From contig PQWQ01000017.1 of the NCBI GenBank assembly GCA_002943765.1, forward strand, positions 558,001-622,000: 64,000 bases of DNA, given 5' to 3'. Numbering within the stretch: position 1 is the stretch's first letter; the number at the start of each line of letters is the position of its first letter. The DNA comes from Psoroptes ovis. Its lineage: Eukaryota > Arthropoda > Arachnida > Sarcoptiformes > Psoroptidae. The notes beneath the pieces are model-generated. The model was not told where the DNA came from. It saw only the letters and a list, made by a program, of their open reading frames with translations, and searched no databases. This document shows, one piece after another, positions 11,816 through 24,746 of this stretch. The translations under genes were made by a program, and so were the position numbers.

Positions 11816-14800
11816 TCATTGATTATTTGTTTCAATATCATGTAACATTTGTAAACTATCCAAATCAAATGAATCGAATGAACCGACCACTGTTCCACGT
11901 ATAACATCATCATTATGACAACCAAATATATCGGTAGTATCGAATGTTGTATTAATATTGTTGAGATCTTTGATTAAATCTTGTGATGTTTGTAGTGTTT
12001 CATCGAGATTATTTGGACCTTGAATGAGAGAAAAAAGAAAGGGAAATCAGATTTCATTAGTTTTTAATAATGTTCATTGAAATAAATTCTTTGAATTACC
12101 AGTTAAAATTATATCTGGTATACTTGATGGTGTTTGTGGTGTTGTACAATGACTTGAATTTGATAAATGTGGTGGTTGTTGTTGCAATTGACCATCATTA
12201 TTTGATAATTGTTGTTGATATAATACATTTGATAAATCAGTTTTCAAAAATGATTCATGATTAATCGATGTTAATGTTGTTTGTTGATCGTAAAAAATAT
12301 TATCATTATGCTGTTGTTGTTGATGATTATATAATGTTGGTGATTGTTGATTATCATGTGTTAATATTGTTGTCGTTTCAGTTGCTGTAATTGCTGCTGA
12401 TGATGTCGTAATATTTAAATGAGGATGATTATGATGATGATGATGGTGGTGATGATGATGATGATGGGGTTGTTGTTGTTGTTGTTGCTGCTGTTGAGGT
12501 GATGATGGCGCTGATGAATTTGATGTCATTGTAACAATTGTCGATGTTGCATTGCAATCATTGGTAAATTGATTATTAAATGTTATCGAATCCAAATAAA
12601 ATACATTGGAATTTTGGCCATTATTAGTTGATTGATGTTGTGATGTAATCATATCTGGTGGACATGTCATCTATGGGAAATTAGAAAAAAACGAGAATAG
12701 ATTTAATTCATCGAAAAAATTTCAACATTATTCAAATTAAATTTACCAGAAAACTACCATCATCACCAGTACCACCACCACCACCGCCACCAGGAACACC
12801 ATTACCACTATTGACACCTACAACACCTGTTTCAACATCATTTGTCATACGAAATTGTTCCAATTGATGTTGTAATGAATTTTCTTGATTATTACTATTA
12901 TTTTGTTGATATGATGGTGAATTATTAGGATTAGCATTTGTATTATTAAATGATTGTTGTTGATTAAAATGTGGTGTATTTGTTGTTGTTGTTGCTGTTA
13001 TCAAACCAATAATACCGTTTGTTGATTGATTATTGTTGTTGTTGTTGCCAATTATTGTATTCAAGGTTAATTCAGGTGAATTTGATGGTGAAATATTTTG
13101 CGATGCAGGCGATGTTGGTGCCGAGCATGAATCACTTGGTGTTGTACTTCGATGTGCACCGATTGTTGCCATCTAATTTAGAGGGAAAAACAACGAAAAA
13201 AATTGAAATTAATTGAACAGTTTATGAGAATTTTGTTTTGTAAGGAAAATTTGGAAAAATTTCAGTAAGCAGAAAATTGAAATGATATTTTTCTTGTGTG
13301 TATTTTCTATGGGAATTCGTTTTTTTTTTTTTTTTTGTTTCCATAATTTTCTTAATTTCGGGTTAATTAATTATACTAATTAATAGTGAAAAGAAGATGA
13401 AGAAGAAAGTATAAGAATAAGAATGAAAGAAACAGATGACAGATGATAGAACGATAAATCAAACAATAATTTACATTCGGAATTGTCATTGAAATTGAAG
13501 GTATATTATTGCTGTTGTTTGCCAAATAATTATTAAATTGAAAATGATTAAATAATGATTGTTGTTGTTGAGACTGTTGATTATTATTATTGTTTTGTTG
13601 TTGCTGATGTTGATGAAAATATGATGTTGGCGATGATGATAATGGTGAATGACCATTCATTAATGTTACATTATTATTATCATTTAAATGACGATTAAAA
13701 GGTTGTTGTTGTTGTTGCTGTTGGTGTTGGTGATTCGGATGAGGATTAAATGGTGATAATGGTGGTACACTATCATCACCATTACATGTATCATCTGTAA
13801 TCATCATTAAACCCTACGTTTTGATATTTTTTAAAAAGAATATTTAATATTTGATATTCAATCTGTTTCAATCAATCTCAATCAATCTATTTTTTTCAAT
13901 ATCTTATTCATTCAACAAATGAATTGATTTTTTAAAAACATTTATTCATGATAATGAATTTTTAAATATTCAAAGATTATACACAAATGTATAATCTTCG
14001 GAGTGAGTTAAAGAAAAGGTTTTTTTCATGGTTTATTACCTCTAATTTTATTTTAGGCGGTGAATGTTGGGTCATATGGTTTTTATTAATCCTACTAAGG
14101 TTATTTTTATTATGATTATCATTATGATGTGAATCTGATTGGGTCGACGGATGATAATGTCTTTGGAACGGGTGATGATCAAAACATACTTGCTGTTGCT
14201 GTTGTTGTCTAGGATTTCCCATTACCATTGCATTTGCATTATGATGAGCACGACGTCTTTGTGCTGTTGGCGATGGTAATGGTCCTGGTGATTGTTGTCG
14301 ACGATTTGGTGATTGATTTCGTTGTGATTGTGCTTGTTGTTGTTGTTGAGGATGTATCATTGTACATGGTGGTGGTGATAAATTGGAATTATGTGATGAT
14401 GATGTCGGTGAATATGGTGAATCTGGCTCGTTCGAATATTGTGCCGTATGCTGTGGATGTTGTTGATTTGAAATATTTTGTTTTATTAAATTATGTTGAT
14501 GATGATGTTGTTGCTGTTGTTGTTGTTGTTCATCCTGTGTACCATCAATCGGTATATTTAATGGCACAGGAAAATTTAAATTTGTCAAATCTGGCAATGA
14601 ACCAGTGTTTGACGAAATTGACATATGTTGAATGTGATTTGATGCATCTGGTGATTGATGATTATTATTTGAATTATTTAAATTAGTTAAATTACTTTCT
14701 TCATGACTTGGATATATATTGATACCGGGTACTTCACATGAACGTGGCCTTAAATGTGCATCCGGTAATGATGCACTCAGTAAGAACTTATCATCATTAT

Positions 14801-17800
14801 TATGATCATTATTATTGTTATTAAGATCATTTGATGTGCGTAATACATTCCAACTCATGATATTATTATCGTTATTTACATTAGTGTATAATATTGTTTG
14901 GCCATCAATAATCATTGCATTTGCAGTTTCGATCGTTGTTGAACCTGGTGTTGTTTGTCCTGGTGAATTATTACATGAATCTTGTGGCGATGTATCCGAG
15001 ACTGGTGAATGTTGTTGTTGTTGATTATTATGATGTAATATTTGATTGAATCCACCAGTAATATCAACTGGTGATGTTGGCAATTGATGTTGCTGATGAT
15101 GATTAAGATGATGATGACTTGTCAATTGATTAGCATCATTACTACTTTGATGTAATGCTGAATCTGAATTCGCGCGTCGCCATTGTGTATCAGCTGATGG
15201 TGGACTTAGATATGCATTATTATTCATTGAATAAGGCGATTGAGATCGACGATGTTGATGAACAAAACGCATCGTTTGTTGATGTACATCATTATAACCA
15301 GGTAATGATGATGATATTGATGATGATGTTTGTGTTGGTGATCCGCTACCACCACCACCACCGCCACATGCCATCGATGATATATTATGGCTACTATGAT
15401 GTCTATGAGTCGAACCAATATTTCCACCAACAATACCAACACCAGCGATACGATTAGATATTGATCCAGGACCGGATGATGTATTTCTTCTATGAGCTCC
15501 TGCTGTTGTATTATTATTACTATTATTATTAATATTTTCATTTTTAATCTCTTGTAAATTATTCAAGGCACTTTGTAAATCGATAGCATTATTATTATTG
15601 GTGGTATTATTATTATTACTATTATTATTATTATTTGTGCCTTTTGAACATTGTTGCTGTTGCTGTTGTTGTTGATTATGCTTATTATTATGTTGTTGTT
15701 GATTATGATTATTATTATTTGCATTTGCATTTGATGATTGATCAACAATATTATTAACATTCGGTAATGAACCAGCACGATTAGCCGGATTAAATGTAAT
15801 ATGTAAATGATTTGTAGATTGATTATTCGATGTTGATGATGATTCTTGTGATTGTTGTGTGGTTGTACAAGATGGTGTTTGTTGATTATTAAACGATGAT
15901 GTCTGTGAAAATAGAAGAAAATCAAAGAATTAATTCAACGAATTATTTTAATTAAGAAAAAGAAAGCCGGAAGCCAAAAGTCAAAATCCGAATATGAAAT
16001 TGAATAAGAGAATCTTATGTCATTGAAAATATTGCGAAATATTTCGAAAGCAACACGAACAGAAACATTTAAATCAACACAAAGCCAACAAATGGCTACA
16101 TAATAATCAATCTTAAGCCGACCAACCACCAGTTAATCTTACAAAATTGCTGCTGGCAGCGTAAACAAACAAACAAACAACCGAAAATATGCCGCCAACA
16201 AGAATTAATGGATCATGAATATATCGTTTGATTGAAATATTATTGAAAATCCTTGATCAAATCTTTGATTGAATAAAATCAAAATCAATTTCAATTTCAA
16301 TCACATTTAGAGATGCAATTTTTCAAACATTAAATTGATATTGCACTATCATTATCAATCAATTATTATTACACTTGGATGATCCTATGATTCTTGTAAT
16401 TGATACATGAATGAATGAAATTAATTTCAAATAAAAAAATTGATTCGAAAATAATTAAATTGAAGAAATTGGCTGATAATCAATGGCTAAAATATTGCTG
16501 TTGACAAGGGTAATACCCCCCGATTAACACTCTAAAAGCATTAGCAATATTCAATTAAGGTGCGCTTGTCAAATGCCCAACGAATCGTGAAGCGGGGCTA
16601 ATCGGCAACAAATTAACAAAATTAAATATGATAAAAAAAATCAAAGAAATTCATTTGATTTGAATGGAAAAAAATAAATAAATACAAATCAATGATTGCA
16701 ATAAGTACAAAAAAAAATCATTATTATTAATATCATTAATATGACCATTAATATTACCATTATTCTCATTCAATATAAGCTTTTAATTATACCTACATAT
16801 GAATACCTTTTTTTTGAATGCTTTTACTTGCTTTTTATATATTTACCTTATTTTCTACGGAGCAAAATCAAGTGCAAATATAAAAATAAATAAATAAATT
16901 CATTAAATGGATAAATTCAACGTAGAATTTCAATATAAAATGAATGAATGAATGAATGAAATAATAAACATTTCTTGCATTTCTTTTTCAAATAATCAAG
17001 GACACATGGCAATGAATTCTTACATTTCTTCTTGATTTCTTAAAGATGTAATAATCTTCGAAAAAATTTTCTGAAATTTTTGAATTTCTTAAATTTCTTC
17101 TTCTACATCTTTAAATTAACTACAATCAATGATTATTAATTGCAGATCAAACGAATTGAATGCAATCAATTCTTTGCATTCATTTGATTATTTGCCTCAA
17201 TTAGCTTCTGATTTCTTCGAATGTAATCGAGACAGAATAGGCGCCAATAAATGTTTTGGCCAGCAATTAATTGATCAAAAATGATTAATTGATTAGTAAA
17301 TCTTCATTATCACATGATTATAATTATGTAATAAAAATTGAAATTAAAATAAAAAGAATTGAAATCATTCAAAAAACATGGTACAATGGCATTAATCTTT
17401 CATCTTTTTTTAGAAAATAAAAGATACGAGTAGTCAATACCGATTATCGAATGATCATTGAAACATTAATATGAAGCACACACACACACACACACACCTG
17501 AAACACTGGTCACTATCGGAAATAGACCAAAAATAACCTCAAAAATAAGATAAGAATTGAGATACGTGGTCATTTCAATTGAGTTATCTTGGATCTTATC
17601 ATCAACTTTTAATTATTTGTTTCGATTATTCCTTATTATTAAGTTATAATTTCGTTAGAATCGAAAATCAACAATTTTCCAAAGGTAAATACCTGATAGA
17701 ATATCAGGTATAACCAGTAAATAACAGCTAAAAATGTTTTATCAAAAGGATTTTCCTCTTTTATTGTTATGAATCCATTTGTATATTGTGTATATTGTGC

Positions 17801-19123
17801 GATTAGTTGAATTTTCCATGTTCAAAATTCAAAATTCACAAAACAAACACATGATATGTGACAAAGAAATATCAGGAAGAATATCAGCGAGAAAAAAAAA
17901 TGTGAAAAATTATGAAAAATGCATTCGAAAATACATAGGGTTGTCTGAAAAGTTTGCAGCCGTCAAATCAATGGGAAATCCATTGAAAAATCCCACAAAA
18001 ACTTTTCGGACAGCCCTGATTGTTATAAATTTTGATAAAAATTTTGAAAAATAAAAAAAATCAAAAGATAAACAAACACAGAATTTTTTTTTTTTTTTTG
18101 AGGAAAGAAACATTGAAATAAAACAAACAAATATCAAAATTTGATATAAAAAAATGAAATTTTCCATTTTTCATATTTTTTAATTTTGTTTGTCACTAAA
18201 ATCTAAATCAAAATAAATGTTAATATGAAATATGAATGAATGAATTATTTACTGGTGAAAAATGAATGATTGACAGAAATTGTAAACCTGCAAAAAATTT
18301 AGTGTATACAAACAAACATAGAAACAAACACACCAACACACACACACACACACACCAACACACACAATGATTGGGTTATACACATTGATACTGTTGTTAT
18401 TATGATTCCGTTTTCACAGGTGTGTGTATCATCAAGGGTTTTAGTGCGTAAACCTATCACTGTATGATAATAATAATGAAAATCTAATCAAATTCATTTT
18501 GTTTGAATTTAAAAATTTTTTGATCAAAAAATTTTTAAATCCTTTGATATAAAAGAAAAGGGAAAGAAAATTCATAATAAACCAATGACAAACAATCACA
18601 ACAACAAGTGTTTTGATTAACATTTTCAATTAGAGATGCTATGCCACAGTACCATTAAACACTAATACACAGTAATGTTTTATCAATAATATCATTTTAA
18701 AAATTGAAAAAAAACCAATCAGAAATCAATGGATAGAAAAAATCATCAGCAAAATCTATTCGAAACAAAGAAATTTTAAAGCTTTTGGTGAATTTTAAAA
18801 TTTTTATAAAATTTTATGTTTTTTCACATCAATTCATCTTTGCACTCGGCGACATTTCCATTTTGGCATTGATAAATACATAATGATAAGGGCGCGATTC
18901 GAACGCCTGCCGAATGCAATGAATTGAAATTTTGTTTTTTTTTTTTGGCAAAATTTTTGACAATTTTTTTTTTTTGAAAAAAATAAAACAAAATACAGAT
19001 ACATACCCTATTTCTAGTGGCTCCCATCACTTCTCTCATTATTTCCTCGAATGCTGCCGTCTCTTCCGCTTGTTTTTGATTGTGTAGTGCAATCTTTTCG
19101 CTGAATTTTCTTGGATTAGCCAT
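11816..19123 (-). CDS. CRTC: CREB-regulated transcription coactivator (CRTC/TORC)
   Basis: cAMP- and calcium-regulated coactivator that shuttles to the nucleus and binds the CREB bZIP. Six exons: 19123-19007, 15902-14040, 13813-13475, 13172-12747, 12670-12100 and 12018-11816. Together they give about 1172 residues. Introns are 3104, 226, 302, 76 and 81 bp. All junctions are phase 0 except the last (phase 1). Exon 1 is the near-invariant CREB-binding helix MANPRKFSEKIALHNQKQAE. Later landmarks are AGSLPNVN, RRSQSPYSMNNNAYLSPP, and the SIK site WRRANSDSALHQ (serine near residue 285). RPRSCEVPGINIYPS and GSLPDLTNLNFPVPLNIP follow. The acidic/hydrophobic C-terminal activation domain contains FDTTDIFG and FDSFDLDSLQMLHDIE. 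The protein is roughly twice the human length because of poly-Q, poly-N and poly-H tracts. An extra small exon inside intron 1 cannot be excluded. Confidence 0.95.
17477..17498. repeat. (CA)n microsatellite
   Basis: Eleven uninterrupted CA dinucleotides inside CRTC intron 1. It is a likely polymorphic marker. Confidence 0.9.
17938..18017. mobile_element. Mariner-like foldback MITE (degenerate copy)
   Basis: An 80-bp segment opens with GGGTTGTCTGAAAAGTTT and closes with the near-reverse-complement AAACTTTTCGGACAGCCC. It has the same length and end sequence type as the copies at 41545 and 58868. No clean TA target duplication is left, so this looks old. Confidence 0.65.
18327..18366. repeat. 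(CA)n-rich microsatellite
   Basis: CA repeats interrupted by single CCA steps, inside CRTC intron 1. Confidence 0.85.
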
Positions 19124-22100
19124 TGTTAATGGTTGTTTGTTTATGTGGTTTTTGGCGATTTTATTGATTTATTTATTTATTTTTTTGAATTTTTTTTTGT
19201 TGTTGGTCGTTGTTTTCAATGTTTTATTAGAAAATTTTTGAAAAAAAAAATTTCGTTTTGTATAAAACGCACTAAATGAAACAAAACGAAAATAAAATTG
19301 AAACAAATTTTATTTAAAATTCAATAATTTTCTTTGAAATTGACGTAAATTTTTCATTCGTTTTTTTGTTCATTTTATGACTAAATCATTTTAAATTTTT
19401 AAAAATTCTTTTGAATTTTAAGAAATTTTAGAAAAAAAAACAATAAAAAATTCAATGTTTATTTGAATATTTTGTTTGATTTTTCTTCTTTTTTTTAATT
19501 ATTTTAAAGTTTTTATGACGATTTAAAGCTAATTGATCAATAATTAAATTCATTTATTGAGCACAAACACACATTGAAATGGTTGAATTAGTTGGTGCTG
19601 ATGGACCAAAATTCATTTTTAACTAATGATAATCAGATGGCCATTGAAAATGGAAAAACAAAGAAATTCCTTCATTAGGTTGACAAACTATTTGTAATTC
19701 ACATTCACAATTAATAAAAATTCACCATTTTCAAAAAAAAAAAAAAATTGATAAATTAATAATAACAGTAACAAACAAAAGGTAAATGAATAAATGAACG
19801 GTACTTCAAAAATCATAATAATTAGTATTATTTTGATTATATTCCATTGTTTTTGAAATAATGATTATGAAACCACTTGAAACTCTATTCTAAAAAAACA
19901 AATTATTGACTTTGTTGCATAACGAATGTTATTCATTTTCAAAATTATTGTTTTTTCCAATAAACAAAATACAATTTTAATTTTGATTTAATCAATTTTT
20001 CTTTGTTGTTGAATTTGATTTTGATTAAAATTTTACATTTTAATTGATCATTTTATTTAATCCCAAAGAATATAAGGTTCGACAAGGTTCGACAAATTTT
20101 ATTCATCATTTTGCACTGATTTTGATGATGATGATGATTTGCATTGATGATGATTAATCATTGTTGTTTTCGGTTGTTTATTGTTCCGTGAATGGATTGT
20201 GTATGTTTATTCGATGATAAATGATGCTGTTTGGTCACATTTGTTATCATTTTTTTTTGTAATTACTCGTGTATTTACACATGTATTTTCATTTTTTTCA
20301 CATTTCTCATGTAAATCATTGTTGCATTATTTTAAAAATAAATAAATAAATGCACACATATTCAAATTTCAATTTCATTTGTTTTAGTCAGTATTAAATG
20401 ATGATGATTATGATGATGATGATCATTATATTAATATTATCATTATGAATTTTTATATTTTCACTATGACTATTTAGTATGTATTAACATATATTTTCAT
20501 GAAGAAAATTCTATTTTTAGACTTGAATATTCTTTATATTGTTCATTTGTAGAAGTATCATTACAGAATATATTCATAACTTGATAAATTATTTGTTGTT
20601 TAGTTGATTTTGTTTGTTTCCATTGAGTTTTCATTGAAATTTCAGTTTTTGAAAAAAATCATTTTTTTTTCTTTCGTCTCTCAATTTCAACAGTATTTTG
20701 TCATAAAAAATACGTTGACATATTGATTTTTTTTCCCTAAGAGGAAATGTTTTCATTTTGATTCAATTCAATGTCGTTTCAATTTATTGATCAACATCAA
20801 TAAACTCAACAAACTCTAAACAAAGACATTAAACCATATTTAATCGATTGAACACTGAAAAAAAAACAATCAAAACACAAATGATAATTTAATTACAAGT
20901 TTTGTTACAAGTTACAAAATATCACAACAAATGAATCATTGGTGTCTTTTACATAATGATAATAGCAACAAACAGTATGCTGGTGTTGAATTTATCTTGA
21001 AGATTTTTTCAAAATTATGAATCAAGAAACTGGTGACCTTTGTTCTTTGTTGTCGTTTAACAACTATCAATCGGTTGTTGTTGTTTTTGTAATTAATCAA
21101 CAGCAAAAAACCAGACAAAGTACAAGTGATGATATTTTGATTATAAACATACAAACACATGAGAGAGAAAATGAGACTGAAAGTAAAAAAAATAATCACT
21201 GAGAAACACAGAGGAAAACAAGATAGGTATAATAATAATTATTATGATGATAATGGCAATATAATAATGGTAATGGATAATAATGATGGCAATTATAAAT
21301 ATTTTTCTTTTCTTTTCTTTTGATTAATCAAAATCAAGTTTTTATCTATTTATTATCATATAATACAAATGATAATGAAAAAATTGATGTCTATTTTAGT
21401 CTGTATTATTCTTGTAAATCAGTTGTTATAAAGCATTTCGAGTTTTTTGAAGCACCATCAACAATGATCAACAGTAGCAGCAATAGCAGTCATAGGATAT
21501 ATGCTGATTTGTCTTTAGAATTTGTTGGAATTGCAACACGAAATATTTCATTGATTGGAAAATTCTATTCAAAAATTAATTATTCTTCGATGATAATATA
21601 TGTTTGATAATGATGATGATGATGATGATCAATGATAATGTTTAATGATGATGATCAATAATAATTATTTCGATGATAAGCAGTAATACATTATTATTAT
21701 TATTATTATCATCATCGAACAACAACAATTGCTTCAAATGATTGCTCAATGATGATGTTTCAATAATCTTCTTTTTTTTTCTTCAATTTTTGCAAACAAA
21801 TAAATAAATAAACAAAAAATATTAATTTCAAAGAAGATAATTCGGCATCATCAAAACAAAAGATAATAATAATAATAATAATAATAACACCAATAACAAC
21901 AACAAACAAATAATAATAATTGTAATATGTAATTGTAGTTGTTGTTGTTGTTGTTTTGTATGAATGTTGTTTTTTCGGATATTTATTTATTTATTTGTTT
22001 ATTTATATTTCATTTTATTTCATTTCAATATTTCAATATTTTTCCAATACTTTTTCATTCCCATTTACACCATCATCATATGTATGTATTCATGTTGTAT

Positions 22101-24746
22101 ATTTCAACTTTATTTCACTTAGCATTACACACAAAGATATACATTTTTTTTTATTTTCATTCGAAGAATAAGACATACATATTCTCAGTGTTCAATATTC
22201 ACAAATATTCTCTAAGCAGCAGCAAAAAATTTGTTGTTGTTTTTGATGATGATAATATATTGGATGATGTTGTCGCTGTTGTTTGTTGTTATTCGTTGGT
22301 TGTCGTCGTCGAAATATCTATGTTGGTTCTGAAATGGGAAAACTAAAAAACAAATGATAAAGATGCGCATCACACATATACACACACATTATAAACACAA
22401 CAAACACATACACACAAATGGCAAATTATTGCGACCAATATATACCACAAGTTAATCAATTGAAGGATTGAGAATAGCAGCAGCAGCAGCAAAGTGAACG
22501 TTGAAGAATTTTGTTTCGTTTTTTTCATTCAATTTCAGTGAATTTTAAGCAGATTTTCCTCAGATTTTCTTCAGAATCATTTGAATTTCACTTGGTTGAA
22601 TTTCAATGAAATCAGCGGCAAAAAGTGGGATGAAAAAAAAGTGGGAAAAAGTGAAATTTTCAAAAAAAAAAAATTGAATAAAAATCACCAAATACAAACG
22701 TTTCTATGAGAAAAATCTATGTGAATATAAAATGTGAATGGAAATTTATTTTCAAAATTTAAAAAAAAACCAAAACAAAACAAATTCGAATGTTTTTTTT
22801 TTTTTTTGGTTTTTTTTTCGATTTCGAATGTTTTGGATACAACGGCGAGGAGGAGGAGGAGGATAAATAGCGGAGGATGAGGACGACCGCGATGGTGAGT
22901 GGCACTACAGGAAACGACGCCAGGGAGTGCATATGGATGATGAGGATGCAAAAAGAGGAGCCAATCAATGAGGAAATGTATGTGTATCCTGTCGTTGTTG
23001 TTGTTGTGTGATGCTTCTCCTCTTCCTTTTTTCTTTCGGGAAAAAACTTCCATCCTTCCTCAATGTTTGCCACTACCTGTATTTATTTATTTATTTTTTC
23101 GAATGATCAGAGGATACGAACGAATCATGGGATTTTTTTTCTGGATTTGATTTGATTTAATTTAATTGGGCGCCATTGCTCATCAATAATCGTGTATATA
23201 GCGAGAGGAGATTCAAAAATTAAAAAAAAATGTGTAAATGAATGGCGCTAAAGGTAATTTTTTGAATTTTTTTTTTCATTGAAATCACCACTAAATTTTG
23301 TTTATTGTTGCACATTGTCAGTGCAGTAAAGGCAATCCAAAAATAGGTGTATTCAAAAGAGGAGGTAGTAGTGGTAGTGGTATTTGTCACAGTAATTCAT
23401 AGTTTTTCTTTAATTGAAAATGGGCGTGTTCAAACAAAGCGGAAAATAGAGAGAAAGTTGGCTCCTCATTTTCTTTCATAGCCTCATCCTCATTTTAAAT
23501 CAATGTATGGCGCCAATTACATTTGTAGCAAAATTTTAGGGGAAGAAAATGTTGTTTTTGCCTCCTCTTAGCTTGCACCTTTTTTTTTGTCAGGAAAACA
23601 GCGAGGAGATGCTCCTACCTCCTTAAATCACATCTGCACACATATATACAGCTGCATTGGTTCCAATTGGAATCATTTTCAAATGAATAATAAAAGAAAT
23701 TACGTGGGCGTCTTTGATTTCAGGTAAATATTTTTTTTTTTGATCACCGTAAGGCAAAAAAGAAAAATTGCAGCAACCCTTGAAAAACAAGGGGGTAGTG
23801 GCAGCAAGGAAATGGTGCCCTAAGAGGTAGTGGTATCGAATCTTTTATGAAAAGTGGATTTCCTTGATTTCTGGATTCGATCGAATGTTTTGCGAATCAG
23901 ATCGATTCGAACGCCTGCTCAGATGATGTTTGAAAGAAAAATTCAAAGGATTTTCTGATTTTTGGATTTAAATCTGATTTTTTTTTCGATGAATTATGAT
24001 GATGAACGATTGGAAAAATTAATCGTAAATCAACAGATTAAACAAGAAACGATCTCATTGAAACGATTTTTTTGAAGTTTCGGTGAAAATAAACAGATGA
24101 AAAAAATGAAATGAAATGAAATGATCATCAAGTTCAATGAACAATGATTCCAGCGAATGTCAGAAACATTTGAATTTGTTCACACATTCAAATGAGTTCA
24201 TTTGAAAATTCATTTGAATTTAAATAAGTTTTTCTGACAAAATTCGCTGATGTTTTTTGGCTTACAGTGGCGAATTGAGACTTTAAACCCTGTAATGCCG
24301 ATGAAATCCGCTCGAGCACTGTACCAGCCGACAACAGCAGTAGGATTCGGTTGAATTCTGTTGACACCGGAAACTCCGTTGGCCCTCAACATGATGTATT
24401 TTATCTGTTGAAAAAACAAAATTTTTACCAAACTTTGATTTTAGATGTCCTGGATTTTCTTCACTCTCCCTATCTCTATCTTTATCATGGTTCTTACGGG
24501 CCCGAACGGAATATGCGTATTCGAATGGGGAAAACATTTGAAGAAGAAAAAATATACCCTTCGTATTGTTAAAGATATATCACAAAAAAAAAATGTTAAA
24601 CCAAAGTTGAAAATATATTGAAAACTAAAAAATGTAAACAAAAGTAAATATCTTTGGACATTTTGGTTCAAGATTTTTTTTTTAAATTCGCCAGCATCAA
24701 GAATCATATGATTTTCAATGAATTCGGATTAGATTATTAACGAGTC
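19124..24746. other. 5.6-kb gene-free interval between CRTC and GABA-B-R1 starts
   Basis: The interval separates two divergently transcribed genes, so both promoters and any 5' UTR exons should be in it. It contains poly-A/poly-T runs, ATG/ATC, TAA and CAA microsatellites (for example about 21640-21720 and 21865-21960) and a GAG/CTC-rich, less AT-rich patch at about 22840-23650. The open frames seen here translate simple repeats or Phe/Lys-rich noise. I found no supported coding exon. Confidence 0.55.
22840..23650. other. GAGGAG/CTCCTC-rich patch upstream of GABA-B-R1
   Basis: Repeated GAGGAG words and their complements CTCCTC (near 22850, 22960, 23200, 23360, 23463, 23563 and 23602-23620), plus GTAGTGGTAGTGG stretches (23370 and again near 23825), set this patch apart from the AT-rich surroundings. 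It may be a promoter/5' UTR or an old repeat. No reading frame is supported. Confidence 0.35.

Larger units (their letters stand above)
15903..19006 (-). other. CRTC intron 1 (3.1 kb)
   Basis: Long first intron with donor GTATGT next to 19007 and acceptor TTTTCACAG next to 15902. It holds a CA microsatellite (17477-17498), a second CA tract (about 18327-18366), a perfect 9-bp inverted repeat TACCTGATA/TATCAGGTA (17690-17710) and one small transposon-like foldback (17938-18017). No internal exon was convincing. Confidence 0.7.

Noticed and set aside
16140..16170. Possible micro-exon (about 10-18 nt before a GTAAGA) in CRTC intron 1
   Set aside because: Exon 1 and the exon at 15902 already join in phase 0, and no protein-family evidence calls for extra residues here.
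18890..18915. tRNA B-box-like GATTCGAACGCC, repeated near 23907
   Set aside because: Neither site has an A-box or acceptor stem at the right distance, and the T-arm pairs over only three base pairs. No tRNA can be folded.
21939..22346. Plus-strand Phe/His/Tyr-rich frame
   Set aside because: Composition is that of T-rich simple sequence. There is no conserved motif or exon boundary.
22685..23073. Overlapping minus-strand frames with Lys/Ser/His-rich translations
   Set aside because: They translate GAG, poly-T and CAA repeats, lack any domain, and overlap one another.
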